This document shows positions 18,507 through 27,269 of a stretch of DNA of 64,000 bases, piece by piece (the stretch's first letter is position 1; each line of letters starts with the position of its first letter). The stretch is taken from contig NZ_VRSW01000004.1 of NCBI RefSeq assembly GCF_008017445.1, positions 62,001 to 126,000 on the forward strand, read 5' to 3'. A program made the position numbers and the translations under genes. Source of the stretch: Microbacterium mitrae (lineage in GTDB: Bacteria > Actinomycetota > Actinomycetes > Actinomycetales > Microbacteriaceae). The notes below the pieces were generated by a model that made no database searches, was not told the DNA's origin, and was given only the letters and a program-made list of their open reading frames with translations.

Positions 18507-18543
18507 GGTAGCCCGCCGAGTCCGAGCGGCGTGGCGGGCTACC
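18507..18543 (-). terminator. GC-rich hairpin at the end of the short LysR gene
   Basis: Inverted repeat GGTAGCCCGCC (18507-18517) and GGCGGGCTACC (18533-18543) with a 15-base loop. It overlaps the stop of the minus-strand LysR-like gene. No T-run follows, so a terminator role is only plausible. Confidence 0.45.
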
Positions 18544-18880
18544 GGCCCTGACGCTTCTTATAGGGCTTCGGTTGGCCCTTCACGACGGGCGCACGGCCCT
18601 TGCCCTTGTTTGCCTTCGCCTTACCGCCGGCCGGCGCCTTCTGCCCGGATGGTTCCGGAGCATCCGCGATCCCCGCGTGAGCTTCATCGAGCAGCAGCAC
18701 TCCGGAGGGCGTGAGGTGGGTGTTGGCGCCGCGCGTGATGACCGGGTGCCCGACCTCTTCTTCGATCTTTTCGATCGACGAATACAGCGCCTGCAGCGAG
18801 ATGCCGAGGCGCTGAGCCGCCCGCGGAAAGTGCAGTTCTTGGGCAACGACGACGAAGTGTCGCAGCTGAATGAGTTTCAC
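18539..18880 (-). CDS. Short LysR-type DNA-binding protein without effector domain
   Basis: 113 residues from the GTG at 18880. Residues 1-75 are a LysR winged helix: LRHFVVVAQELHFPRAAQRL, then a partner helix ending SIEKIEEEVGHPV and TPSGVLLLDEAH. Full LysR proteins are about 300 residues with a periplasmic-binding-like effector domain. Here that domain is replaced by a basic tail rich in Lys, Gly and Pro (GKAKANKGKGRAPVVKGQPK). The tail ends at a clean stop, so it looks like a genuine short DNA-binding protein rather than a truncation. It is transcribed away from the neighbouring GNAT fragment. Confidence 0.75.
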   Translation of the reverse strand: MKLIQLRHFVVVAQELHFPRAAQRLGISLQALYSSIEKIEEEVGHPVITRGANTHLTPSGVLLLDEAHAGIADAPEPSGQKAPAGGKAKANKGKGRAPVVKGQPKPYKKRQGR

Positions 18881-18968
18881 AGTCGTCGTCCTCTGGAGTC
18901 GGTTGATCTCTCCCCAGCGTACGCGGCCACCCTGTCGGCACGCCGTGTTCCCTGAAAGAGTGAGGCGC

Positions 18969-19127
18969 ATGTCTGTCTCAACGCCGAGTTTGCGCACAGA
19001 ACGCCCCCGTCTGCGCCCTTTCACAGCGGCGGACGGCGACGACATCTACCGGCTCCAGAGCGACCCCGTCGTCTTGCAATATTGGGATTCACCGCCGTGG
19101 ACGGACCGTGCGTCGATCGCGCGGTGA
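18969..19127 (+). pseudogene. GNAT acetyltransferase, N-terminal fragment
   Basis: 52 residues from the ATG at 18969: SLRTERPRLRPFTAADGDDI then DPVVLQYWDSPPWTDRASIAR and a stop. This is the usual opening of RimJ/RimL-type GNAT acetyltransferases (about 170-190 residues). The acetyl-CoA-binding part is absent; after the stop at 19127 the sequence no longer resembles GNAT in any frame. A deletion remnant. Confidence 0.6.
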
Positions 19128-19149
19128 ACGGGGGCAAGTAACGTTCGTG

Positions 19150-19320
19150 ATGCCGCCGACGGATGAAACGTTCCACGACGAACTCATCCACACGTCGCGC
19201 GGCGCGCTGCTGCTGTTCTTGGAAGAACTCGTCGACCTGTTCATCTCCCGCCGCGGCGAGCGCGGGCACGACGCCCGCCGTTCCGCTCTCTCGGTGCTGG
19301 CAGGTTCCATCGTCGACTGA
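19150..19320 (+). CDS. Small uncharacterised protein or gene fragment
   Basis: 56 residues from the ATG at 19150: PPTDETFHDELIHTSRGALL, then LEELVDLFISRRGERG and LSVLAGSIVD. It is predicted helical and its composition looks coding. It begins 23 bases after the GNAT fragment. It may be a free-standing small protein or the tail of a gene whose front was lost in the same deletion. I do not recognise a family. Confidence 0.35.
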   Translation: MPPTDETFHDELIHTSRGALLLFLEELVDLFISRRGERGHDARRSALSVLAGSIVD

Positions 19321-19336
19321 CGCGTCTGGGCATTTT

Positions 19337-19382
19337 TGGCTCCGGAACCATCCCGCACGTCGTGCCCAGATGGTTCCGGAGC
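19337..19382. repeat. Inverted GGTTCCGG word pair
   Basis: GGCTCCGGAACCATC is followed after about 17 bases by GATGGTTCCGGAGCC on the same strand, forming a 14-15 bp stem. The word at each arm, CGGAACC/GGTTCCG, is the same one that is over-represented in the housekeeping DNA of the window. It may act as a terminator-like hairpin. Confidence 0.6.
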
Positions 19383-19493
19383 CTTCTGCTTTTGTACCCC
19401 TGCTCCCCCAGCAATGCTGCTGCCTTCAGCCCCGCCCCAGCGCCCTCCTCGCAGCCTCTCGCCCGCAACCCCTCCCCTTTCCTACCAATTCCT

Positions 19494-19563
19494 GCGAAAC
19501 ACATTTTGGTCGGCGAAACCCACCCTGGCCGCATGATTCTCGCCGACCAAAATGTGTTTCGGT
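19494..19563. repeat. Palindromic dispersed repeat, copy 2
   Basis: Arms GCGAAACACATTTTGGTCGG (19494-19513) and, inverted, CGCCGACCAAAATGTGTTTC (19541-19560) match almost perfectly around a spacer holding GGCCGCATG. The arms are better matched than in copy 1 at 18364-18430, and spacer and arms are recognisably homologous between the copies. Confidence 0.78.
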
Positions 19564-19574
19564 GAAATGCGCGA

Positions 19575-19602
19575 GCCCCGGAGGAGCCCATCCTCCGGGG
19601 GC
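19575..19602 (-). terminator. Hairpin downstream of malate synthase
   Basis: Inverted repeat CCCCGGAGGA (19576-19585) and TCCTCCGGGG (19591-19600) with a five-base loop, about 125 bases beyond the minus-strand malate synthase stop. No U-tract is present. Possible terminator. Confidence 0.4.
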
Positions 19603-19609
19603 TGCGTCG

Positions 19610-19704
19610 CACAAGACACGCAGCGCCACACAAGACGCGCAACGCCGTACAAGACACGGAACACTGCCCAAGACCCGCGACGCCACACAAGCCATGCGCG
19701 ACGT
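19610..19704. repeat. 19-bp tandem repeat, five units
   Basis: Five imperfect head-to-tail units of exactly 19 bases, starting at 19610, 19629, 19648, 19667 and 19686. The first is CACAAGACACGCAGCGCCA and the shared core is NACAAGACNCGCNACGCC. The last unit ends about 20 bases before the malate synthase stop codon. It has no coding significance. Confidence 0.75.
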
Positions 19705-19724
19705 AGCGGGTCAGCAGGTGCCTG

Positions 19725-21914
19725 TCAGCCGCGCGACTTCTTTACCTTGCGCATTTCGTGCAGAATCGGCTCGGTGTAGCCGTTGGGCTGTGCCGCACCC
19801 TCGATGATCAATCGACGAGCGGCCGCGAATGCGATGCCAGGCTCATCGCAAACGAGCAACGCTTCGTAGGCCGCGTCACCGGCGTTTTGCTCATCAACCA
19901 CCGGCGCCAATCGGCGCAAGCTGGCGTCGACATCGGCCTCGGTAATCACACCGTGCGCGAGCCAGTTTGCCAACAGCTGGCTGGAGATGCGCAGGGTCGC
20001 GCGGTCTTCCATGAGCGCCACACCATTGATGTCGGGCACCTTCGAGCAGCCAACACCCTGGTCGATCCACCGCACGACGTATCCCAGAATCGACTGCACG
20101 TTGTTGTCGAGTTCGGTCGCCACAATCTCCGCGGTCAGCTCCTCGTCGACAGCGAGCGGAACCATCAACAACTGCTCAAGAGACGCCGGATCAAAGACGA
20201 TACCGTCGCGCTGAGCGAAGGCGTCGATCTGGTGGTAGTGCAGGGCGTGCAGGGTGGCGGCCGTCGGCGATGGCACCCACGCGGTCGAGGCGCCCGAGCG
20301 CACGTGACCGATCTTCTGCTCGATCATGTCGTGCATGAGATCAGGCATGGCCCACATGCCCTTACCGATCTGAGCGCGACCGTCGAGACCCGCATCCAAC
20401 CCGATCGCCACATTGCGGTTTTCGTACGTCTGCATAAACGGGCGCGATCGAATGACCGACTTCGGCGGAAAGATGCCCGCGTGAATCGAGGTGTGAATCT
20501 CGTCGCCCGTGCGGTCCAAGAAGCCGGTGTTGATGAACACGACACGGTCTGATGCGGCGGCAATGCACGCGGCCAGGTTCGCCGACGTGCGCCGCTCTTC
20601 GTCCATGATGCCGATCTTGATGGTGTTCGCATCAAGCCCCAGCAGCTCTTCAACCCGACCGAACAACGAGGCGGCGAACGCTGCCTCTTCAGGGCCGTGC
20701 ATCTTAGGCTTCACGATGTAGACCGACCCGGTGCGCGAGTTGGCGCCGGCGCGCTCGCCACGGAGATCAGGTAGCGACCCCAGCACGGTCATGATGGCAT
20801 CGAGCACGCCCTCGAACACCGGCTCGCCCTGCGCGTCGAGCACAGCATCGGTGCGCATGAGGTGGCCGACGTTGCGAATGAAGAGCACCGAACGCCCTGG
20901 CAGCGTCAGCGCTGCACCGGCGGGCGTGACGAACGTTCGGTCGGCGGCCATCACTCGCGTGATCGTCTGGCCGCCCTTCGTGATCGACTCGCTGAGCGTG
21001 CCATCCATCAGGCCTCGCCAGTTGCGATAGCCGAGTGCCTTGTCCTCCGCATCAACGGCGGCGACCGAATCTTCCAGGTCAATGATGGTGGTGATCGCCG
21101 ACTCCACGACGATGTCTTGCACCCCAGCCCGGTCGGTAGATCCGATAGTGCCCGCGCGATCGATGACAATCTCCAGGTGCAGACCATTGTGCTTCAGCAA
21201 GACCGCGGAGGGCGCCGAGGGTGATCCCGCGTACCCGACGAATGCCGCCGCATCAGCCAACCCCGTCGTTCCGTCGGCCACCTGCACAACCAACGCGCCG
21301 GTGGCATCGACCGTATAGCTGCGGGCATCGGCGTGCGAGCCCTGCGCGAGCGGCGCGGCCTGATCCAACAGCGCGCGACCACGGCTGATAACCGCGGCGC
21401 CTCGCACGACGTTGTACGTGGCGCCGGGGGCCAAATCGCCCTCCTGCGCAATCGCGTCGGTGCCGTACAGCGCGTCATAGAGCGAACCCCAGCGGGCATT
21501 GGCGGCGTTGAGCGCGAAGCGGGCGTTGAGCAGTGGAACCACGAGCTGCGGTCCGGCGGTGGTGGCGATTTCCGGGTCCACATTGGTCGTTGAAATCGCA
21601 ACGTGCTCGGGCGGAGCCACGAGATAGCCAATGCGCGTGAGGAATTCGCGATAGGCCTCGGCGTCGGGTTGGCCCGGGTTCGCGCGGTGGTAGTCATCGA
21701 TCTGCTGTTGCAGGGTGTCGCGCTTGGCGAGGAGCTCCTCGTTGCGCGGGGTGAGGTCCCGGATGATCGCCGCGACGCCCGCCCAGAAATCGTCGGCGTC
21801 GAGCCCGAAGGTCGCGAGCGTCGACTCCGCGAAGTCGGCGATCTCGCGGGCGACGGCAAGGTCAGCGCGCGTCAGGTATTCGGTGCGGGACTCTGCGGTG
21901 AGCGACTCGGTCAC
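19725..21914 (-). CDS. glcB: Malate synthase G
   Basis: 729 residues, the length expected for the monomeric G isoform. It condenses glyoxylate with acetyl-CoA to malate, the second glyoxylate-shunt step. Signature segments include [31 protein letters not shown] and [21 protein letters not shown] chose the GTG at 21914 because AAGGAG lies nine bases upstream; the in-frame extension to 22019 runs into the divergent regulator's promoter. The divergent IclR gene probably controls it. The partner enzyme, isocitrate lyase, lies about 7 kb away. Confidence 0.95.
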   Translation of the reverse strand: MTESLTAESRTEYLTRADLAVAREIADFAESTLATFGLDADDFWAGVAAIIRDLTPRNEELLAKRDTLQQQIDDYHRANPGQPDAEAYREFLTRIGYLVAPPEHVAISTTNVDPEIATTAGPQLVVPLLNARFALNAANARWGSLYDALYGTDAIAQEGDLAPGATYNVVRGAAVISRGRALLDQAAPLAQGSHADARSYTVDATGALVVQVADGTTGLADAAAFVGYAGSPSAPSAVLLKHNGLHLEIVIDRAGTIGSTDRAGVQDIVVESAITTIIDLEDSVAAVDAEDKALGYRNWRGLMDGTLSESITKGGQTITRVMAADRTFVTPAGAALTLPGRSVLFIRNVGHLMRTDAVLDAQGEPVFEGVLDAIMTVLGSLPDLRGERAGANSRTGSVYIVKPKMHGPEEAAFAASLFGRVEELLGLDANTIKIGIMDEERRTSANLAACIAAASDRVVFINTGFLDRTGDEIHTSIHAGIFPPKSVIRSRPFMQTYENRNVAIGLDAGLDGRAQIGKGMWAMPDLMHDMIEQKIGHVRSGASTAWVPSPTAATLHALHYHQIDAFAQRDGIVFDPASLEQLLMVPLAVDEELTAEIVATELDNNVQSILGYVVRWIDQGVGCSKVPDINGVALMEDRATLRISSQLLANWLAHGVITEADVDASLRRLAPVVDEQNAGDAAYEALLVCDEPGIAFAAARRLIIEGAAQPNGYTEPILHEMRKVKKSRG

Positions 21915-22013
21915 GGCTCTACTCCTTCGTACGACGTCTTGTGCTGCGCCGGCGAACGGCCACCGGCGGCGTGCGCTCCACGGTACGGAATCTTCCACAA
22001 ACCGGAGCGTAAG

Positions 22014-22028
22014 TTTCATATCGTGGAA
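22014..22028. promoter_or_regulatory. Putative IclR operator
   Basis: TTTCATATCGTGGAA is a 15-base imperfect palindrome of the form TTYCAY-N3-RTGGAA. It ends two bases before the ATG of the IclR gene and about 100 bases upstream of the malate synthase start. A further TTCCAC half-site lies at 21993-21998. The form fits operators known for IclR-family proteins. Confidence 0.55.
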
Positions 22029-22030
22029 TC

Positions 22031-22795
22031 ATGACCGAAATGGCACCCGCCGGATCCGTGCAATCCGTGACCCGCGCCTTCGCCCTCCTCGAGGCGATTG
22101 CCGTCGCCGATGGGGGGTTGCAGCTCGCCGTCGCGGCCGAACGCACCGGGCTCGCGGTGCCGACAGCGCATCGCCTGCTCGGAACCATGCAGCGACTCGG
22201 ATATGTGCACCAGACCGAGCAGCGCCGGTATGCGCTCGGCGCCGGCCTGATCGGACTCGGCAAACGCGCCGTGCCTCCGCTCGCCGAGACGGCGACGCCG
22301 CTACTGGAGCGCCTCGAAGACGAATTCAATGAGACCGCGAATCTCGCCGTGCTTGACGGCGACCTCGTGCTCTACGTTGCACAGACGCCGTCGCGACACC
22401 GCATGCGCATGTTCACCGAGGTGGGTCGGCGGGTGCTGCCACACTCCACCGGCGTCGGCAAGGCGATGCTGTCGCTCATGCCGGAAGATCGCGTCGAAGC
22501 GCTCGTCGAGCGCACCGGACTCCCCCGGTTCACCCCAGCCACGCTCGTGACGGTCGATGCCTTCCTCGCCGATCTGCGGCTCTCCCGCAGCCGCGGATTC
22601 GCCGCAGACGACAGCGAACAAGAGGTCGGTGTGCGTTGCATCGCCGTCGCGGTGCCCGGGCTCGATCAACCCACCGCCATCTCCGTGTCGGGCCCCGTCA
22701 CCCGCATTACCAGCGCACTGGTTCCGTCGGTCGTGAAAGCCCTCAAGGCTGCGGCCGACGACCTGCGCGCCACCGCCACCACGCACCACGGCTAA
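22031..22795 (+). CDS. IclR family regulator of the glyoxylate pathway
   Basis: A 254-residue IclR protein. The winged helix (SVQSVTRAFALLEAIAV through LAVPTAHRLLGTMQRLGYV) is followed by an effector domain with HSTGVGKAMLSLMPEDRVEAL and a DSEQEVGVRCIAVAV segment. IclR family members commonly sense glyoxylate, pyruvate or related acids. The divergent position against malate synthase G and the palindrome just before its ATG suggest it controls both itself and glcB. Confidence 0.88.
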   Translation: MTEMAPAGSVQSVTRAFALLEAIAVADGGLQLAVAAERTGLAVPTAHRLLGTMQRLGYVHQTEQRRYALGAGLIGLGKRAVPPLAETATPLLERLEDEFNETANLAVLDGDLVLYVAQTPSRHRMRMFTEVGRRVLPHSTGVGKAMLSLMPEDRVEALVERTGLPRFTPATLVTVDAFLADLRLSRSRGFAADDSEQEVGVRCIAVAVPGLDQPTAISVSGPVTRITSALVPSVVKALKAAADDLRATATTHHG

Positions 22796-22884
22796 CAAGC
22801 ACCACGACTAACGCGCGCTCCACCCAACGCGGAGAACGTGAGCGCGCACGAACGGCACGCCCGTGCGCGTCTGCTAGCGTGGCT

Positions 22885-22960
22885 GGTGACTCGGGGTGTC
22901 CCGCCAGGGACTGAGATCACACCCGCCGAACCTGTCGAGATCATGCTCGCGAAGGAATGT
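22885..22960 (+). ncRNA. TPP riboswitch (thi box)
   Basis: The conserved elements appear in order: CGGGGTG (22892-22898), the pyrimidine-sensor CTGAGATCACACCC (22911-22924), and CGAACCTG, ATCATGCTCGCGAAGGAA (to 22958). The final AAGGAA also serves as the ribosome-binding site of thiM, whose ATG is six bases further on. Ligand binding would therefore hide the site directly: translational control of the thiM-thiE-thiD operon by thiamine diphosphate. Confidence 0.9.
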
Positions 22961-22963
22961 CAT

Positions 22964-23752
22964 ATGAGCGCTGTTCTGCCTACCCGCACGCCCGCCGAAG
23001 CCCTCGAGGCTCTCCGCACCACTCCGCCTCTGACGCAGTGCATCACCAACGCCGTGGTGACCAATTTCACGGCGAACGTCTTGCTCGCGCTGGGTGCGGC
23101 TCCGGCAATGTGCGACATCGTTGGCGAGGCGGGCTTGTTCGCCGGCATCGCCGATGGCGTGCTGATCAACCTCGGCACGCCGACGCCCGAACAGCAGGGC
23201 GCGGCTCGCGAAGCCGCCACCGCAACGTCGCGTTGGGTGCTCGACCCGGTCGCGATCGGCGCCCTGCCGGTGCGCACGGCCCTGGCGCACGAGCTCGTGG
23301 AGCATCGGCCCGCGATCGTTCGCGCCAATCCGTCGGAGATCATGGCCCTCGCCGGGGCCGGAACCGGGGGTCGCGGCGTCGACGCGACCGACGATGCTGA
23401 GTCGGCACTTCCGGCAGCGCAATCGCTTGCGGCGCGCTTTGGCTGCGTCGTGGCCACCAGCGGACCGATCGATGTCATCACAAACGGGGAGCACACCGTG
23501 CGGGTCGCCGGTGGGTCGGCGTTGCTCACCAGGGTCACGGGTGGCGGTTGCTCTCTCGGTGCCACGATGGCCGCGTTCTTAGGTGTCACCGATGCATTCT
23601 CGGCGGCTGTCGCGGCGAGCGTCGTGCACGCGCGGGCTTCGGAACGCGCCGCCGCGAGCGCCACCGGCCCTGGGTCGTTTGCCGTCGGCTTCATTGATGC
23701 ACTCGCCGCCCTGCAGCCGGCTGACCTCGACGGTTGGGAGGCCCGAGCATGA
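22964..23752 (+). CDS. thiM: Hydroxyethylthiazole kinase
   Basis: 262 residues. It phosphorylates hydroxyethylthiazole salvaged from thiamine breakdown. Ribokinase-fold markers visible are [20 protein letters not shown] near the start, [30 protein letters not shown] and the anion hole [15 protein letters not shown]. The ATG at 22964 follows the riboswitch's AAGGAA; the upstream in-frame ATG at 22838 would translate the riboswitch itself. First gene of a salvage operon, overlapping thiE as ATGA. Confidence 0.93.
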   Translation: MSAVLPTRTPAEALEALRTTPPLTQCITNAVVTNFTANVLLALGAAPAMCDIVGEAGLFAGIADGVLINLGTPTPEQQGAAREAATATSRWVLDPVAIGALPVRTALAHELVEHRPAIVRANPSEIMALAGAGTGGRGVDATDDAESALPAAQSLAARFGCVVATSGPIDVITNGEHTVRVAGGSALLTRVTGGGCSLGATMAAFLGVTDAFSAAVAASVVHARASERAAASATGPGSFAVGFIDALAALQPADLDGWEARA

Positions 23753-24447
23753 CGTGGGATCTTTCCCTGCATGTGCTGACGGATGATTCCGTTGCCGACA
23801 CCCAGTTGATCGATATCGTCGGCCAGGCCGTTTCTGCGGGTGCGACGGTCATTCAGTTGCGTGCCAAGAACCAGCCGGCTCGGGAGCAGGTCGCGCTTGC
23901 GGCCGCCCTCTCCCACGTGATCGACGGTCGTGCGGCTCTCATCGTGAACGATCGTCTCGATGTCGCCCTCGCCGCACGCTTTGCCGGGGCGCGCATCGAT
24001 GGCGTGCACCTCGGTCAGAGCGACGTCTCCCCTATCGCCGCCCGGGCCCTGCTCGGCCCTGCTGCCCTCATTGGGTGGACGGCCGACACCCCGGCGCACG
24101 TCGCGGCGGCCGCCGCAATGCCGGCTGCGACCCTCGACTACCTGGGCACGGGCGCGATTCACCCGACAGCCACCAAGCCAGACGCGCCGGATGCGCTCGG
24201 CGTCGATGGCTTCGCGGCGCTGGTTCGAACGACGCCGCTGCCCTGCGTCGCGATCGGCGGCATCACGATCGACGATGTGACGCCATTGACGGCGGCTGGC
24301 GCCGCTGGTGTCGCCGTGGTGTCGGCGGTGCTCAGCGCTCCCGACCCCGGCGCCGCGACGGCCGCGTTACGCGCGGCCCTGCATGGTTCCGCTCGCCGTC
24401 AGCACACCGCACCAACCAACGTCGCCCTGTCAGGAAAACTCGCATGA
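23749..24447 (+). CDS. thiE: Thiamine-phosphate synthase
   Basis: 232 residues. It joins hydroxymethylpyrimidine diphosphate and hydroxyethylthiazole phosphate to thiamine monophosphate. The TIM-barrel motifs are clear: [43 protein letters not shown] and CVAIGGI. It starts at the ATG at 23749 overlapping the thiM stop and ends four bases into thiD. The C-terminal 30 or so residues after the barrel ([19 protein letters not shown]) are a variable tail. Confidence 0.93.
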   Translation: MTWDLSLHVLTDDSVADTQLIDIVGQAVSAGATVIQLRAKNQPAREQVALAAALSHVIDGRAALIVNDRLDVALAARFAGARIDGVHLGQSDVSPIAARALLGPAALIGWTADTPAHVAAAAAMPAATLDYLGTGAIHPTATKPDAPDALGVDGFAALVRTTPLPCVAIGGITIDDVTPLTAAGAAGVAVVSAVLSAPDPGAATAALRAALHGSARRQHTAPTNVALSGKLA

Positions 24448-25895
24448 TCCCCCGCATTCTCAGCATCGCCGGTACCGACCCCTCCGGCGGCGCCGGATTG
24501 CAGGCTGATCTCAAGTCGATCGATGCCTTCGGCGGATACGGCATGGGGGTGGTGACCGCACTCGTCGCACAGAACACGCATGGCGTGCGCGCGGTTCATG
24601 TGCCCGAGCTCGCCTTCTTGCAGCAACAGCTCGAGGCGGTCAGTGACGATGTTGTGATCGATGCAGTCAAGCTCGGGATGCTGCATTCCGCTCCCGTGAT
24701 TACCGTGGTCGATGCCTGGCTCAAGAGTGTTCGCCCGCCTCTGGTGGTTCTCGATCCGGTGATGGTCGCGACCTCCGGCGATCGCCTTCTCGATGCCGCA
24801 GCCGTGACCGCGCTTCGAGCGTTGTGCGGCCGCACCCACCTGGTCACCCCCAATCTTCCTGAGCTGGCCATTCTTGTTGACCAGCCCGAGGCGCAAACAT
24901 GGAGGGAGGCGCTCGCTCAAGCGCAGGCGCTGGCCCTCACGCACGACACGACGGTTCTCGTTAAGGGTGGGCATTTGCCTGGCGACACAGCGCCCGATGC
25001 GATCGTCACCCCCACGACGGTTTTCGAGGTGCCGGGTGAGCGCATTGCCAGCACAAACACGCACGGAACCGGCTGCTCACTGTCGTCGGCGATGGCGACT
25101 CTCGGCGCGCTTGGTTTCACGTGGAACGATGCGCTCGTTCGGGCTAAATCGTGGCTGCTAGGCGCGATTAAAGCAGGATCCGAGCTCGGTGTCGGCAGCG
25201 GCAACGGACCGGTCGACCACCTGCATGAGATCCGGCCCCACATCGATCTCGGTCGATCCTTCACGGCCGACGTGTGGGGCGCGAACGCCGCCGTTCAGCG
25301 TGACATCGAGACGTGCTCGTTCGTTGCATCGCTGGCGGACGGCACCCTCCCCCGCGACGCGTTTCACTGGTACCTCGCTCAAGACGCCGTGTATCTGCGC
25401 GATTACGCCCGTGTGCTCGCGGCGGCCGCCATGCTTGCGCCCACCAGCGAAGAACAAGACTTCTGGGCACGCGGATCGGCGGGCGCTCTCGCAGAGGAAG
25501 CCAATCTCCATCGCACGCACGTGGGTTCCGCAGCCCCCGAGCCGAGCGCAACCACGACGGCGTACCTCAACCATCTGCTCGCGACCGTCGGCCGTGGTTG
25601 GTACGCGGAGATCGTCGCTGCGGTCCTGCCCTGCTATTGGGTTTACACGGAAGTCGGCACCGTATTTGGCGGCGATGTCGCGGTCGATCACCCCTACCGC
25701 GACTGGCTCGTCACCTATTCAGACCCCGAGTTTGCGGAGGCGACGCGCAGCGCGTGCGCGATCGTTGACCGGGCTGCGCGTCAGGCGTCACCGGCTGAAC
25801 GTGCAGCCATGGTGCGCGCTTTCGAGGGTGCGATGCGTCATGAACTCGCGTTCTTCTGCGCGCCGCTCGAGCGCGAGCTGGCGGTGCAGTACTAA
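24444..25895 (+). CDS. thiD: Bifunctional HMP(-P) kinase / TenA-like thiaminase II fusion
   Basis: 483 residues in two domains. Residues 1-265 are ThiD: SIAGTDPSGGAGLQADLKSI, LDPVMVATSGDRLL, VTPNLPELAILV and NTHGTGCSLSSAMATL. Residues 275-483 are TenA: FVASLADGTLPRDAFHWYLA, the Cys in LPCYWVYTEVGTVF and a closing Glu in MRHELAFF. TenA salvages pyrimidine from damaged thiamine and ThiD phosphorylates it, so substrate could pass within one protein. The fusion is known in other organisms. The stop interleaves with that of the convergent MFS gene. Confidence 0.93.
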   Translation: MIPRILSIAGTDPSGGAGLQADLKSIDAFGGYGMGVVTALVAQNTHGVRAVHVPELAFLQQQLEAVSDDVVIDAVKLGMLHSAPVITVVDAWLKSVRPPLVVLDPVMVATSGDRLLDAAAVTALRALCGRTHLVTPNLPELAILVDQPEAQTWREALAQAQALALTHDTTVLVKGGHLPGDTAPDAIVTPTTVFEVPGERIASTNTHGTGCSLSSAMATLGALGFTWNDALVRAKSWLLGAIKAGSELGVGSGNGPVDHLHEIRPHIDLGRSFTADVWGANAAVQRDIETCSFVASLADGTLPRDAFHWYLAQDAVYLRDYARVLAAAAMLAPTSEEQDFWARGSAGALAEEANLHRTHVGSAAPEPSATTTAYLNHLLATVGRGWYAEIVAAVLPCYWVYTEVGTVFGGDVAVDHPYRDWLVTYSDPEFAEATRSACAIVDRAARQASPAERAAMVRAFEGAMRHELAFFCAPLERELAVQY

Positions 25896-27136
25896 CGCGC
25901 GTTGGCCGTGCAGGACGATCGCTGCCGCGAGCGCCGCTGCAGGCTCAGCGACACCAACACAACGATCAGACCGAGCACGGAAAGCACCACGCCGACCAGC
26001 GGGGTGGAATGCACGCCGCAACCGGCGGCAATCACAAGCCCGCCCAGGAAGGCGCCGAGCGCGTTGGCGACATTCAGCGCGGCATGATTCATGGCCGCGC
26101 CGATCGTTTGTGCATCGCCGGAGACACGCATCAGCCGAATCTGCAGGGCGAGAACAAAGACCGAGCTTGCCGTCGTCATGCCGAAAAACAGCGGCAAAAG
26201 TGCCCATCCGGTCGGCGCCAACAACCAGACACCGGCCAGCAACAACGCCTGAGCCGAAGCGGCGGCAATCAACGACCGAAACACCGACCAGTCGACGAGT
26301 CGGCCTGCGATCCAGGTGCCAAAGACCATGCCGAGACCGAAGGCAAACAGAAACAGGGGTGCGGTCGATTCGGGGAGCCCACCCACCTCGGTGATGAGCG
26401 GAACCACGTAGGTGTAGACAACAAACAGGCCACCAAAGCCGATGGCGCCGGCAAGGAGGGCCAAGATCACCTGCGGCCGGCCGAGCGCGGCGAGTTCGGT
26501 GCGCCATGATGCCGTGTCCTCGCCGGCAACCTTCGGAACCACAGCGATCACCGCGACAATGGTTGCGACCCCCAGCGCCGCGACCACCCAGAAGGCCGCG
26601 CGCCAGCCAAAATTCTGTCCGAGCCAGGTCGCAGCCGGCACGCCCACCAGATTGGCAAAACTCAACCCCAACATGACCCCCGCCACCGCGCGCCCGGCAC
26701 GGTGTGGCGGAACCACCGATGCCGCGACAAGCGAGGCGACACCAAAATAGGCGCCGTGCGGAAGCCCCGCGATGAAACGCGCGCCGAGGAGCGCCGGGTA
26801 TGAGTCAACGATCGCGGTGAGCCCGTTTCCCAGGACGAACAGCGCCATGAGCCCAACCAGCACCGCCCGTCGCGGCCACCGCGCGCCGACAAACGCCATC
26901 ACCGGAGCGCCGACGACAACGCCAAGCGCGTAGGCCGAGATTGCGTGCCCGGCCTCCGAAATCGATACGCCCACCCCGGCGGCCAGCTGAGGCAACAGCC
27001 CCATCGCGACGAATTCCGTGGTTCCGATCGCGAACCCGCCGCACGCGAGCGCAACCAGCAAAAGCCAGATGGGCGCGCGCGTCACAACCGGGTGCAGGGG
27101 AAGAACGATGGGCGACGAGGCGGTAGACGAACTCAT
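25892..27136 (-). CDS. MFS exporter, DHA1 (AraJ/YdhP-like) family
   Basis: 414 residues with twelve predicted membrane helices. The family start is GFAIGTTEFVAMGLLPQLA, and motif A-like RWPRRAVL follows helix 2. The second half begins after VPKVAGEDTASWRTELAALG. Members export sugars, drugs or metabolites by proton antiport; the substrate here is unknown. The start is the ATG at 27136; the extension to 27229 lacks membrane character. It converges on thiD with overlapping stop codons. Confidence 0.85.
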   Translation of the reverse strand: MSSSTASSPIVLPLHPVVTRAPIWLLLVALACGGFAIGTTEFVAMGLLPQLAAGVGVSISEAGHAISAYALGVVVGAPVMAFVGARWPRRAVLVGLMALFVLGNGLTAIVDSYPALLGARFIAGLPHGAYFGVASLVAASVVPPHRAGRAVAGVMLGLSFANLVGVPAATWLGQNFGWRAAFWVVAALGVATIVAVIAVVPKVAGEDTASWRTELAALGRPQVILALLAGAIGFGGLFVVYTYVVPLITEVGGLPESTAPLFLFAFGLGMVFGTWIAGRLVDWSVFRSLIAAASAQALLLAGVWLLAPTGWALLPLFFGMTTASSVFVLALQIRLMRVSGDAQTIGAAMNHAALNVANALGAFLGGLVIAAGCGVHSTPLVGVVLSVLGLIVVLVSLSLQRRSRQRSSCTANAR

Positions 27137-27269
27137 GAGGCTTTCGGTATGACGGCGAACTCGGCGCAGCACGTGTTCGCCCGCCACCATCAAGCATAAA
27201 GACGCCCACGCGTCGCGGCTCCGCTGCACGGCGCTCGCCTAGTCTGGTGAGGATGATGGAAGAGGCCCC

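Larger units (their letters stand above)
19321..19724. other. Repeat-rich intergenic gap
   Basis: 404 bases with no convincing gene, although short frames occur on both strands. It contains, in order, an inverted pair of GGTTCCGG words, a palindromic dispersed repeat, a hairpin, and a five-unit 19-base tandem array; each is listed separately. It lies at the 3' end of malate synthase. Confidence 0.7.

Noticed and set aside
19610..19704. CRISPR array
   Set aside because: The repeats are directly adjacent without spacers and only 19 bases long; there are no cas genes in the window.
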